Source: Endomychus coccineus (taxonomy: Eukaryota > Arthropoda > Insecta > Coleoptera > Endomychidae). From it: a stretch of 64,000 nucleotides of DNA. Made by a program: the position numbers and the translations under genes. Below the pieces are notes generated by a model, which saw only the letters and a program-made list of their open reading frames with translations, made no database searches and was not told the DNA's origin. Numbering within the stretch: the stretch's first letter is position 1; every line of letters begins with the position of its first letter. Positions 25,201-36,500 of this stretch are shown here, piece after piece. Where the stretch lies: assembly GCA_958510875.1 (NCBI GenBank), contig OY294067.1, positions 261,924,180-261,988,179 of the forward strand. Direction: 5' to 3'.

Positions 25201-28200
25201 ATAACAAAACATATTTGGAAATACTTATACAGTCCCTGGCCAGATTATTAGACTCACTTATAAAATTTGAGTTCTTTTGGTTTTGCATTGAAATATCACG
25301 TGTTAGTTTATGCAAACCTTGACACTTTTGTAGAGTAAGGATTGGCTAATAGCATTTAAATTTTTTTTTATGGCTGTACTCAGTCGGTAATGCTGATATT
25401 TTATAAATTATCATATATTAGTTGGGTTAGGATTCTTCAAGTGCACGGTGACGTTAAGTCAAAAGTACGATTTATCCAATTTTAGCAACAATTTTGTGCG
25501 AAAGTAAGTAATTAATGGTTTGAAGTATAGGTATATTTATTTAATAATTATTTATTTATTTTGTTATACATTTTTAAAGCGATATAAATTGAAAACTTGG
25601 CAATTAATATTTGGGTGCATTTTTTAGATGGGGAAGCATAAAGACCTTAGTCAAAAACAAAAATCGTCCGTAATAGCTCTATTGAAGAATACAGAGTTTA
25701 GCCAACGACAGATTTCAGCAAGATGTGGAATATCGCAAGCTTCAGTACAACGAATAAAGAAAAAATTAACTCCAAAAGCCTTTAGACGCTGCTCGGAAAG
25801 ATCGGTGTGGTAGAAAACGTGTTATCACTCCCAGGAGACAAAGACTACTTCGAAACATTACCGAGAAATTTCGAAAGGCTAGTCATGCCGACATTAAAAA
25901 CGAATTTGTAGAAGCAGGGTATAATGTGTCTGCTTGTACCATAAGGTGAAACCTGTATGATCTTGGTTTCAAATGCCATAGACCCGTAAGAAAGCCAAGA
26001 TTAACACCAACAATGGTAAAAAAGAGGCTAAATTGGGCTAATGCTCATAAAGATTTAACTGTTGCTTGAAATCTGCTAGTTTTTTTTTACTGTTTTTGCT
26101 CTTCTACAGACTTGCTTCAGCGATGAATCAACTTTTCATCCTGGATGATAAGGCACAGTTTGTTAGGCGTAGCAAAAACGGAAAATTTCATCATGACTGT
26201 GTCATAAAAACTGTTAAACATCCTGTGTCTGTCATGATATGGTCGGTAATAAGTGGAAAGGGCCTTGGACGTTTGTATGTGGTCGAGGGAACTATGTGGC
26301 AGGACCAATATAAGAAAGTTTTGGAAACAAGATTGCTTCCACAGATGGAAGAATGGTTCGGGAATGCTAGAAAAGTGTTCATGCAGGATGGAGTACCTTG
26401 CCATACTGCAAAATCAATCAAAAAATTCTTAGAAGAGATGCCTATACCACTTTTGCCTTGGCCGGGCAACTCCCCAGACATGAATCCAATAGAGAACATT
26501 TGAGAGTGTTTGAAAAGGGAACTGGCAAAAGAAAACATAACTACAAAGGTTCAACTAATAGAAAGAATTATCAATCATTCGAAAAGTTGAAAAAAATTGC
26601 TTTAAAATGTGTTGAGAGTATGCCACGAAGAGTTGCTGCTCTAATTGCTGCAAAGGGTGGCTTAACAAAATATTAATTTATTTCTTTTCTAATTGATATT
26701 TGTTCACATTTTCTTTAATAAATATTTTGCAACACAACAACTGTTTATTACTAACATTTGCACCATGATTATGTTAATAATAATATTAAAATCAACAAAA
26801 CACTTAGATTTCGGAAGTGAGTAATAATTTGGCCAGACTGTAGTAGCATCAGCATGTCTGGATGTTTCTCAAAAGATTCAGAAAAAAAGAACATGTGTGG
26901 CTGCCAACATACTATTACATGAAATAATCAATTGTTGATCAATGAAGCTCATAATTAATTTAGTAAATCAGGTATTATTTCTATTTGTAGTGTTAACTCC
27001 ATCAATAAAAACTGGTGTAAAATATCTAAATTAAGAACAAATTATTTGAAATCCACGTTTGCAAATAACTATTTATTTTCAATCATTAACCAAAGAAAAT
27101 TATTTCATTAGTCAAATGATAGAAACTTGAAAATAGCGACTTCAAAACTTTGAATAAGTAACAAGAATGATACTATTTAAAACAGGTTATGTAATGATGG
27201 CTCACTTGCTACCTTACAATTTTAAGAAAACATACCTTTGAAAACCAGTTCACTCTTGGGCAAATCCACTTGATAGCCAATTGAAGCAACTGATTCTTGC
27301 ATTCTATGATTTGCTTCTAATTCCACTCCAATTTGTAATTGTTTGCTTGCTTTTTGATAATAACATAAATGAACACCTGACAAACCAAATGTCCCTGAGA
27401 CTTGAAATAAATCTGTAGTATACCTAGAAGTTTACATATTAATTAGAGAACTTTGAACATGTAAAAATCAAAAAATTACCTTGCAGCTGCACTAAGGAGA
27501 GCAATTTGTCCACCAGGAATTGCACCTCCCTTCTGGTATGCCAATTCAGATCCCAAAGCTATATGAGGTGTAACTGCTTGCAGATAATGTAAAACGACAA
27601 CTCCCGAATTCGATATTATATCTGGGTTTGCTACTGTTAAGCTTGCAGTGTAATCCAATCCCTTATAATTCATTGTTAATTGTCCAACCGTGAACTTTGA
27701 ATTTTGAACCTACAAAGTGAGATACATTAATACAATACAGAATTGAAAAATTGCATTACGTTACTTGTGCTCCGAATTTAGCTTGCAGTTTTGGTAGTAT
27801 TTGATGGATAATTGTTGCATTTAAATTCCCTGAAGGATCCACATCACCTAATAATATGGGGTATGCTTCCGTAGGCGATAATTGTTTAGTTCCTACATAT
27901 GTTGCTCCAAATCTATAACCACTAGGTGTTGACGAACTCATATTAATAGTATGAGATATTTGGAAATGATTACTTAAACCTCTTGTGAGCATGACTCGGG
28001 CTCCCTCAAAACATGTTGGAAATACATCTTAAAGAAAACGTTATGAATGATATTGAATAAGTTTGTGAAGTCTGAAAGTGTGGTTAGGTGTGAAGATTTG
28101 TGAAAAACTTACTTTTGCATTTGGTATGAATTTCATCTAATGGTCCAGGATTTTCTGTTTCACTCGGAGAACATTTTTCATCCATTTCTCTTTGGAAGGA

Positions 28201-28251
28201 CATACCGGTTGTAGGTGGCGGCGGGGTGGAATAAGCGTGTACGTTACCCAT
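19285..28251 (-). CDS. Tom40: Mitochondrial import receptor subunit TOM40, 5 exons
   Basis: Tom40 is the beta-barrel channel of the TOM complex, through which nearly all nuclear-encoded mitochondrial proteins cross the outer membrane. Exons in transcript order: 28113-28251, 27765-28027, 27480-27709, 27236-27423 and 19285-19424. Borders are GT/AG and phases agree; total 319 aa, slightly short for the family. The N-terminus MGNVHAYSTPPPPTTGM is proline-rich. Barrel strands follow: GLSNHFQISHTINMSS, FGATYVGTKQLSPTEAYPIL, FTVGQLTMNYKGLDYTASLT and LHYLQAVTPHIALGSEL. The last exon encodes HIDSTWSVGAVLEKKLVPLP and ends FRLGIGILIG, matching the usual Tom40 C-terminal strand. The last intron, 7.8 kb, holds a TIR element, LINE, THAP-type, hAT and Tc1 insertions. 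The exon order is certain; use of the distant last exon is inferred from homology and phase. Confidence 0.95.
20590..21445 (+). repeat. Three diverged GC-rich tandem units of about 235-310 bp
   Basis: The same sequence of landmarks recurs three times: a TACTCGTG/CTCGTATT box (about 20602, 20852, 21165), a CGCATRTGTCTACCACG box (20681, 20915, 21229) and a TGGGATAAGAAGGCA box (20728, 20961, 21271). The units are much GC-richer than their surroundings and carry no long ORF. They directly precede LINE RNase H sequence on the same strand, as tandem 5' UTR monomers precede the coding region in some LINEs; that role is inferred. Confidence 0.65.
21450..22370 (+). pseudogene. LINE RNase H domain and tail, degenerate
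   Basis: The frame begins VIKWYTDGSKIKEGTGIGVH, the RNase H TDGS active-site block, then passes IVIVSDGQALIKAM, LWIPGQIRVDGNEKADELAK and a CCHC-like tail (CRFCEEGTKTSIHILTECTA) by way of frameshifts and stops. It is the 3' part of a RNase H-bearing non-LTR retrotransposon, inserted within Tom40 intron 4 in antisense orientation to the gene. Confidence 0.8.
22622..23195 (+). mobile_element. THAP-type 8-bp-TSD element, copy 2 (574 bp)
   Basis: TIRs of the CACGGTCGTACATACAGG family are flanked by GATTGGCT and GATTGGAT (7 of 8 bases equal). The inner frame reads [20 protein letters not shown], then KVPKDAEM and AIPERNRFNEVFYVCEKREV, and ends at the consensus donor AAGGTGAGTAA. It is antisense to Tom40. 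Same family as the copies at 10379, 29707 and 38806. Confidence 0.85.
23225..24790. mobile_element. Palindromic MITE (family B), split by a hAT insertion
   Basis: The left part (GCTATTAAAGTACTAAGGAC, then AAGTAGCCATCAT) and the right part (TCTGATGATGGCTACCTGAT, then AGTACTTTAATAGTATTTGT and GGATAAGGGTGATTATTTC) together match the complete palindrome at 35045-35203. The hAT element at 23305-24678 interrupts it, which dates the MITE as older than the hAT. Confidence 0.75.
23305..24678 (+). mobile_element. hAT transposon, internally deleted (1.37 kb)
   Basis: The TIRs CAGTGGCGGCTC and GAGCCGCCACTG are flanked by the perfect 8-bp duplication GCCATCAT (23297-23304 and 24679-24686), all diagnostic of hAT. 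On the + strand, LTVTIPVTSASVERSFSTLK followed by RITCQ is the C-terminal dimerisation (hATC) motif. An upstream trace reads VHNKLYCWYCSLF. Stops interrupt both and the catalytic core is largely missing. An A-rich run sits at 24420-24520. Confidence 0.92.
25230..26840 (+). pseudogene. Tc1-like transposon with broken transposase
   Basis: TIRs (CAGTCCCTGGCCAGATTATT on the left, inverse of TTGGCCAGACTG on the right) are flanked by TA. The transposase frame starts MGKHKDLSQKQKSSVIALLK at 25628 with a helix-turn-helix (FSQRQISARCGISQASVQRI). It continues to SVMIWSVISGKGLGRLYVVE, KVFMQDGVPCHTAKSIKKFL (second catalytic Asp) and PWPGNSPDMNPIENI, where the third acidic residue follows after a stop. 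In-frame stops at about 25811, 25947, 26068 and 26501 and at least two frameshifts disable it. The length (1.6 kb) is normal for Tc1. It is antisense to Tom40 within its last intron. Confidence 0.93.
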
Positions 28252-29706
28252 TTTACATGAATTTTTGAAATAAATTTATATGGTTAAATACAATTCTTTC
28301 ACATACAACGGACAATGTTTACGCACGTGTGCCACCAACTAAGACGATGAGATATATGCCATCAAAACTGGTAGAACGAGGGACCACACATTTTGATTAC
28401 TTCAGAATGACAGACAAGAAAGAATCTGTATTCTAATACCCATGTACAGGTAACTACTTGATCGATAAAAAATACAATCTTCCTCAATTTTGTCATATAA
28501 AATGAAGTTGGCTATGGCCTCTAACAAACCATGGAAGTTACTACAGTAAAGCATCCGTGACCGTGATCACAAAGTAGGAAAGAATACTAAATCAAGATAG
28601 TTTGAAATCACAGTAGTATCTACTCTGCGGTTTCAACTTAGACTATTTATCTGTGTTAAATAGTCTAAGGGTTTCAATCTTCCTCATTATTTGATCCATT
28701 TTAAGAATGAGTGAGAGTAGCGGACGGAATCTTTGCTAACATCGGTTAATACGGCATGTTGGTTTCTAGATAGCGGTCGAACGATGACTCCGATTTACTC
28801 AACATTTTCAAAGAATATGGATATGGTGCATTAAATTTACAGGTTTGTAAATTCAGTGTCATACCTTAAGTCGTTTTCGAGTTATTGGTTGGCCCGTCCG
28901 TCGAAATACTCGTCACTATTTCCTTTGTTTTGTGCACTGTTCGGTGCGCTAATTATCTGGCCGATCATAGAGAGAAATAGTTGATTCATCAAATGATAAA
29001 AGAATATTCTTAGACTTAGTATTATAATTTATGAATAAACTAAGCTTTTCATTCCATATTTTTCAACAGTTTTCATCAGAATAGCTATTCATTACATTTT
29101 ACTACTGATGTTTTTCATTGTGTAGAATACTACCAAGATTTTTGTAATGCTGATTATATAGCAATTAATAATCATATTGTTCATCCTTTACATAATTTAT
29201 TATGATCATTATTCAGTAAGATTCAAAAATTTATTCGAAATATTTCAGAATGAAACAAAAATCAATAAAAATATTTTCAATTTATAACTATTTTTCCGTA
29301 AAATTTGTTTATCATTCTGTTTGAAGTGGATAGACCGATCGGATAGCACAAGATCATTTCCTTTGATAATATCTTAATGAAGGAAGTGCAATTCACGTAC
29401 GATTTCGCCCTTTTTCATGCAATCAAAGGTTTCTTACCACTTCCTGAATTGTCCCTCATTCTGGAGAATGAATTATCGTAATACTAACCTTAGAACAACG
29501 AACTTAAAACTTTGTTTTTATTGAAGACTTTTCATCCGATCAGAAGGGGAGAATAACAATTGACCATATTTAAATGGGCAATTATAAAAGTAGTGTTTAT
29601 ATTAAAAAAAAAACAATACTGATCACATTGACATGGTACGTGGTCTCCTGTCATTCTAGGCTTTTATTATTGTAAGGAACAAAGCTAAATAATTGATGGT
29701 TACAGC
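28252..29706. other. Tom40 upstream region
   Basis: This holds the presumed Tom40 promoter on the minus strand; I see no TATA box at a convincing distance. A perfect 13-bp stem hairpin (CTTAGACTATTTA and inverse, loop of about 7) lies at 28637-28669. No coding frame is seen. Confidence 0.4.
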
Positions 29707-30245
29707 CACGGTCATATATATAGGTCTGGAATCTCTATGTTTGACATGAGTTTCTTATATGTTGCCAAACTCGTAGTCCCTCGCTCAGCCACCAGCTGGC
29801 GCATGGATCGAGGTATGTTGTCAGGATTAGGCGCCATATCGTTCAACTTTCAAGCCTCACAATACAAATATTGATTGATAATAACCGCGCATTTCAAGTA
29901 AAATAATTTTTTTCGTAACGCAATATTTACTATTCTGATTTGAGAGAGGAATAGAACTGTTACTCTTGTCAAAATGTATTACTCACCTTAAAAATAGCTC
30001 CACATAAGACATTGAAACGATTTCTTTCCGGAATCGCAAGCATCCACTTTTTTCGCATTTCCGCATCCTACGTCACTTTTTCCTTGTGTTTACAATTCAA
30101 CAATGACAGTTGCCAGAAAACACGGTCGTATATGTGCCAGAGAACATCTCTCGACTCATGCGCCACCCTTTTGGTACTACGCAACAGATGACGCTTAGCG
30201 GACTCACTTCTCCAGCCTCGTAACCACGGTCGTATGTACAGGTCT
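29707..30245 (-). mobile_element. THAP-type element, copy 3, rearranged
   Basis: The element reads in minus orientation. Its left end CACGGTCATATATATAGGTC and the body (GCGAGGGACTACGAGTTTGG in inverse, donor AAGGTGAGTAATACATTTTG in inverse at about 29990) follow the family order. The right end should carry the inverse TIR but instead has ACCACGGTCGTATGTACAGG in the same direction as the left end, and a further partial terminus (CACGGTCGTATATGTGCC) sits inside at about 30121. So the terminus has been inverted and duplicated, and no TSD is visible. Confidence 0.75.
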
Positions 30246-30454
30246 CTTTTGTATTGCACTCTGAAGTGTACTCACATAGATTATCTTTCTTTTATGTATT
30301 TTCATATCTATGTTCTATATTGAAATTGTAATTTTGACATTAATTTTCATCATAAACGACTAGAATATTAATCAATCAATAAAGTAACGTCAGCAAATAA
30401 CCTTTGTTACTCATTTGTATTAAGCTCTGTGCGGGGGAATATCTGTAGTGTACT

Positions 30455-30689
30455 CATAGAGATCATATAGTATAGAGGAGTAAAGCCCCTATATAGCCTA
30501 TGTATTCGTTGCGTACTATGTTCGATCTTACGCGATGAGTTATCCGTACCCCACTCTGCGGTATTTTAACTCGTTCCCCTTACACTCCTTCAACCGCGCG
30601 CTTAGTTGACCGCGTGTAACTATAGTTAACGCTCGAACGTCACCTGATATCCGCGAAGCTTTACTCCTCTATACTATATGATCTCTATG
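30455..30689. mobile_element. 235-bp MITE with perfect 8-bp TSD (family C)
   Basis: The ends CATAGAGATCATATAGTATA and its inverse pair over about 32 bp (to GGAGTAAAGC). They are flanked by AGTGTACT on both sides (30447-30454 and 30690-30697). The core is CG-rich (CCGCGCGCTTAG, GAACGTCACC) and non-coding. The 8-bp TSD fits the hAT or P classes. Confidence 0.9.
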
Positions 30690-30699
30690 AGTGTACTCA

Positions 30700-33586
30700 G
30701 ATTATCCATCTTTTATTTATTTTCATCTATGTTCTTAGATTGAAACTTTTTAAATTTCAATTAAGTTAAATTCCAATATTTATTTGGCTACTTATTAACT
30801 GCCATTGATTCATTCTACATCTTTCAATACAGATACAAGTACCTTTTTAGCCATTTTAACTTTTATGATTTACAATAAAATAGTTAATGTCGGACTTCAT
30901 TCAACAAGTTGCACCCTTCCTGACCAGAGTCTGCTGCCTCATTTCTGAGTTGCTAGTCATTTAGATTAGATCATAGTAACTTTGCCCAAGCATGCATGAG
31001 CTTTTTTATTTCTGCTTGAAAAATAGTTCCATGTTCCATCCCATTCTCAAGCTATAATGATAAAAACCAATCGCTTTGACAGCCGGACAAAATTTTCATC
31101 GATCCTCAAGCACATTACCTTTGTTCTAGGCTCCCTTGCTCACATGTTTTCCATGTATTTCTGCTAGAAAGATAGTAGCATTAGAACCGAGACTAGCACA
31201 TAGCTCAGTCCTCGGGCTGCAACCGTAAATTCCAGCTGACTTCTTGGGGAATTTTGGACACCTGTGAACCAACAAAGGTCCCTCCTCAGTAGGCCGGTTT
31301 TATTCCAAATTCATTCATCTCTCAAGGAAGTTGTGTTATATTTGAGATCAGAATAATGTCACTTTCCAGGAGCCTAATTTGTTCCATAATACATGCTTAA
31401 AGTCTGGCAGCGGTTACTTTTGCAAAAGACTATGTCGCCCAACTGGCCTCACTTTCCAAATAAACATTGAGGATTCATGTTTACCGTGATCAACAGTGGT
31501 ATAAAGGTGTTATTATAATGTAGGTATATTATTTTATTATTTCTACTCAACCTTTATTGTATATCACATATCTTGGCAAAAAAATCTATTAGTATTGTCA
31601 GTTCTTATTCTTTCCAATTGACTAAACTAGAGAGTCTTATGTCCTATAATGAAGTCAGTATTACATTTCCTATTTATGTAAAATTTGTGCGAGAAGCTTT
31701 AAGTTAGAAGTTGCCAAATCGAAGTGAGGCTGGATTTTACACAGGCTCACTTCACACACATGTGGAAACAGGTACTACTATTGTGTACTGTTGAAAGGCC
31801 TATGTGACACTACAAGATCAAGTATTGTAATTTTCATGTAAATCATCCCCTGAATACAAATGTTCATACTCAAAATAATGAACAAACTTGGCATCTTGTA
31901 AGTAGACTAATGACACAAGTTTAATGTTGAATGTAATAGAAATATTTGATCTCTCATCAAATAACAAACTAACCTTCAATATGTTCAGAAAAATCAGTAG
32001 TTATTCTTGGTTTTATTAGATTTACAAATCTTTCCTTTCAGTAATATTTCATAATAATCATCAACCATTGTGTGGGTAAAAAAAAACGTTATAATTTTAG
32101 ATATATTTTATACATAAAACAATCGAATGCAATACAAATGAATTTATACATATTATAAATAGCTACAATACAACATGTAAGTAGATATAGATACCTCAGC
32201 AATGCAGTTATTACCTAATGACTAGAATACTGATAAATCGTCTTTAAATTATTTCAATTTATAATTGTAGAGGCAAAAGCATAATATCATTTAATACAAT
32301 AATCAACATAAAATTGAGTAATCTATTTAAATCACATTTTGTTAATTATTACTTTGAAAATAAAGTAAAATCAGTTTGCTTAATCAAAAAATCGATATTA
32401 CTACAAACTATTATAGAAAATATTAATAATGGCATATGGTACAAGAGTAATTTCCTTACTTAATTTTTCATAGAGTAAATACTTAATTTAGATAAAATAC
32501 TGTTAATACATTGGTCACTATATTAAGTACATTGTTATAAATATATTTGAAAACATTGAGGTATAAATCATTACAAAAGGTAGAAAAATCAGAACAAGTC
32601 AGGTTAAGTATTTCTACAGATTGTTTGAAATAGCAATTTTATTAAATCAAACCTACCAACTTGACAAGGAAATATTGTAAAAATTTGAAGATATTTTTTC
32701 AATAAAGAAAAATGGAGTGATTTATGTACGTTCTTGATTCAGCTTCCCGAATTATGTAATTCACAATAATTAAGGGCGACTCTTATTAGGCATTTTATAT
32801 TTTTCATCATAATTTGGTAGATGAATTGTATAAATTATCAATTTTTTTTCCAAGGCAACACTAGCAAAAATTGGAAAGCTCTAATTTCAGAAATGATCTT
32901 CAAATATACAAATTGTGAACCTTGTTAATTATCTTAAATCTTCAAAATGTTCCTTCTGTGAAGAAGTTTGAATTGTAGATTTTGCAAAATTATGAAAACA
33001 ATAAAATAAATAAAAATTCAATTATTACCAGCATTAATTTCACATATTTTTTTTCATAGAAAAAATAAGGTTGATCAACATTGCAGATTAAAATAAATGA
33101 AAATCTACCACTAAAAGAAAGTAATATCTTTTCTAAATATTTTCGAATCTATCTTACTCCAAAGATCCAAAAAAGTTATTAATGAAATTAAATATTTTTG
33201 AATCTTCCACTGTGAACTAATGATAACTAAAATATTAATTTTCTTAAATAATAAATTAACAATGGCAATACTCATAATGTATCAGAAGCCTCATTTCAAA
33301 TGGTGGACTATATATAGTATTATAAGGTACATAATAAAATTGTGCATTTTCTCAACAAACTAAAAAGCTATAAAATCACAACAAAGTTTATCAAATATAC
33401 ACTTATAATGAAATAAGAAAATATATTTTAGAATGAAAATATGAGTTATGTACACTCATTACTAAAATAATATATACAAATTATATAAAAATACTTTCAA
33501 AATTAAAACAGTAAAATAACAAATATTGTTACCAATAAAATAATTTGTACATTTTTCAATCATCATGAGTTAAAGAGAAGTATCAT
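30700..33586. other. Tom40-RASGEF1 intergenic, likely RASGEF1 3' UTR at the right
   Basis: The AT content rises sharply from about 32000 to 33580, which lies just after the RASGEF1 stop in its transcript direction and is probably its long 3' UTR. No ORF or bounded repeat was recognised. Confidence 0.4.
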
Positions 33587-36500
33587 TTAGGTTGGCAAAG
33601 CATCCGCTTTCAGGCTCTTACATCTTTCTTTTTCTTGATTATTCTCGGGTGGCTCACATTCGAAACTAGCTAGGGCAAGAGCATTTTCGTTCAAAATGGG
33701 ACCATGTTGAAGCATGGATAATATTTTGGCATCTTTTTCGAATGGACATTTTACTTGTTTCCAGGTAATAAATTCCTGAACTTGTTTTGCTAATTGCCAA
33801 CATTTATCGAAATTAATATGTCCATTTGGCAATCTGCAATAAGATTAAATTTTAATTTTACCAACTATTTTGAAAGAAATTTATTGGTGTTATAATACAT
33901 GATGCAATATAAACAAAAAACCTATTTGAAAATTAGTCACTAACTTGAATATAATATAATAGGTAATAATTGAATTGAGTTGCCCCTGCTCTGTTCTATG
34001 ACATTTTAAACAAATGAAACACAATTATTTTGTATTATATCATCGGGTCAAAGAGACCAGGTTATTAAAATGTTATTGTAATTTTGAACTGAACCTTTCA
34101 TTTCCAACCGTTGTAGATTTTGAAAATATTGAACGTTTAAGTTTCAAATTGGAATCGAATTTTATAAACATAGTGATATTCAACATAGTAATTGTGTTTT
34201 ATTCTTTGATTTCTTATACAGGGCCGGATTTAGAGTGGTGGGGCCCTGTGGGCACAAGTTTACTTGATCAATTCCTCTCTCGATTCTGTTTTTGACAACG
34301 TGGCAAAAAGGCGTACGACCATTGGCATATTAGGATATCATCCTACCTAACATGGCGATGTTCGTACATCTTTTCGCCACGTTGCCAAAAACTGAATCGA
34401 GAGAATTAGGAATCGGACGTCGTGTGCTGATTTTTCAAGGTCTCTCCTCAACCTAAACCCATAAATGATTGTAAATAATAAGGTTTAATCCCTTCGTTGT
34501 CATCTCCGTTAAGTGCAAATAAACTGTAAAAAACAACGATATGTTGGAAACAGTGCGATTCAAACGGATGTGGGGGTAACGTGATGAAGAACCTAGCGTA
34601 CAAGTTGAATCATTACATTAATGACTTGTGATTTGCAGAAATGTAAAATGCCAAGCACTTGCATCTGAGGGGCAGTTAATTCAATGTAAAACTGACTTGT
34701 TGATATTCATATTCCAAATGATTTACATTACTTCTCATGGTGAATTTGATGTGAATTGAATAACGTCTCGGCGGGGTACTAGTTCTATTTTCGACACGAG
34801 TTCAGCGCCACGGAAAGTCGGGCATGGGCATCACGTAATTCTTGCATCCCTTCGACTCAAGGGAGCCGAACCTGCTTGCACATTTATATCAGAGCTTTTG
34901 CCAAGAGTAACCCTTTTTATTGTAGATTTCAAGAATTATTATTGTCATCAGTGCTGTATTTACCTATGTAATGAATAATTCAAATGACAACATGTTTTTA
35001 TAGGTATTATTCTAGTTTTGAATTTATTCACTATCACTACTACACTATTGATAAGAAATAATCACCCTTATCCACTAAAAATACAATTAAAGTACTGAGA
35101 ACCTTTCGACTACTAAGTAGCCATCTCTCTCTGATGATGGCTACCTAGTAGCCGAATGTAACAGTATTTTTAGTGGACAAGGGTGATTATTTCTTATCAA
35201 TAGCACAGTGTGAACATATAACAAGTAACAAAAAATGTTAAATATTTCGAGTTTTCAAATATTCATAAAATTTGAACAAATATAAATATTTAAAAACTAT
35301 TTTAATCGTTGAAAAAGTATCGCGATTGTTCGAAAAAAATCGACAAATCATTAAGTTTTTTCAACTGTACCTTACAGGACTAACTACCTTGAAACATGAG
35401 TAAGCGAATATCCCAGCTCATATTGTGCAGTCGTTATCGCATTCGTGATAAGTAAGTTTTTTAAATATAAACGAGATTTGGACTCACTTGTTTGAACATC
35501 CTTGATTCAAGAAGTATAGATCTTTCACAAGTAAACTGAAGAATGGAATGACAATCCTCTGTCTCTGATCTGTAGCGCCTTCACTCCTCCACATAGCTGC
35601 TTTCAATGTACTTCTATAACTACTGAAATTACTACTTGGATCCATTTGATGTTCTAGTATGGCAAATTTGCCAGAATGTATCTTGTTCCACTGGAATAAA
35701 ACAGTTTTCTTAATAACATATTTATATACCTCGAAAGTAAAGGTACTTTCAAAAACAAACAACCACACACTTTGGTGTATCGATTACGATTTGAATCAAT
35801 TTCAATCGTTGAATGAATTTAAGGATATCAGATCGTCTTTTATGGGAATAGAGCAAAATAAATAAAAGTAACTTACCGTTTTTTTCAGTCTTGAAATTGG
35901 GGACATGTTAAGGCCAGCAATAATAGCCATAAGGCTATTGAAATTACCGATATTAAAGCACTCTCTTCCTGTTTCAATCCAATATTCCACTATTCGAACC
36001 CTTTGCTTCTTTTTCTGATACTGAAAAGATTATAATACGTCAATATAGCAAATTGAGAATCACATAAGGTATATCAGTACAATTAGGATAAAAAATAAGA
36101 ATGCAAATATCAGAATGTAATCCTTGATTCTAAACTAACCTGGAACCAAAAGCTGGTAAAAGTCAAGAACGTGGTCGTGGCCACAATAAAGCTAGCCGGA
36201 TGCGCACACGGAAAGACATGGGTGCTAAGTCCTAAAATGTTGTATTGGACATACAATATTGTGGTGAAACCCATGATTACTGACTTGCTTGCCTCAGCAT
36301 AATGCAAGCTATGAAAACAATATCATTAGCAACCATGGAAATATTATTGCACCTTCCTCCAATTGACATTACGATCATGGGGAAGGCGAGAATGCACTTC
36401 TGAAGAAACGAGTAAAACATCGGGCCATAATCGTATAAAGGAAATTGTGGGAGGTAACATTCTCGAAATGGAATCAACGGACTACATTACTCCCAAGTAC

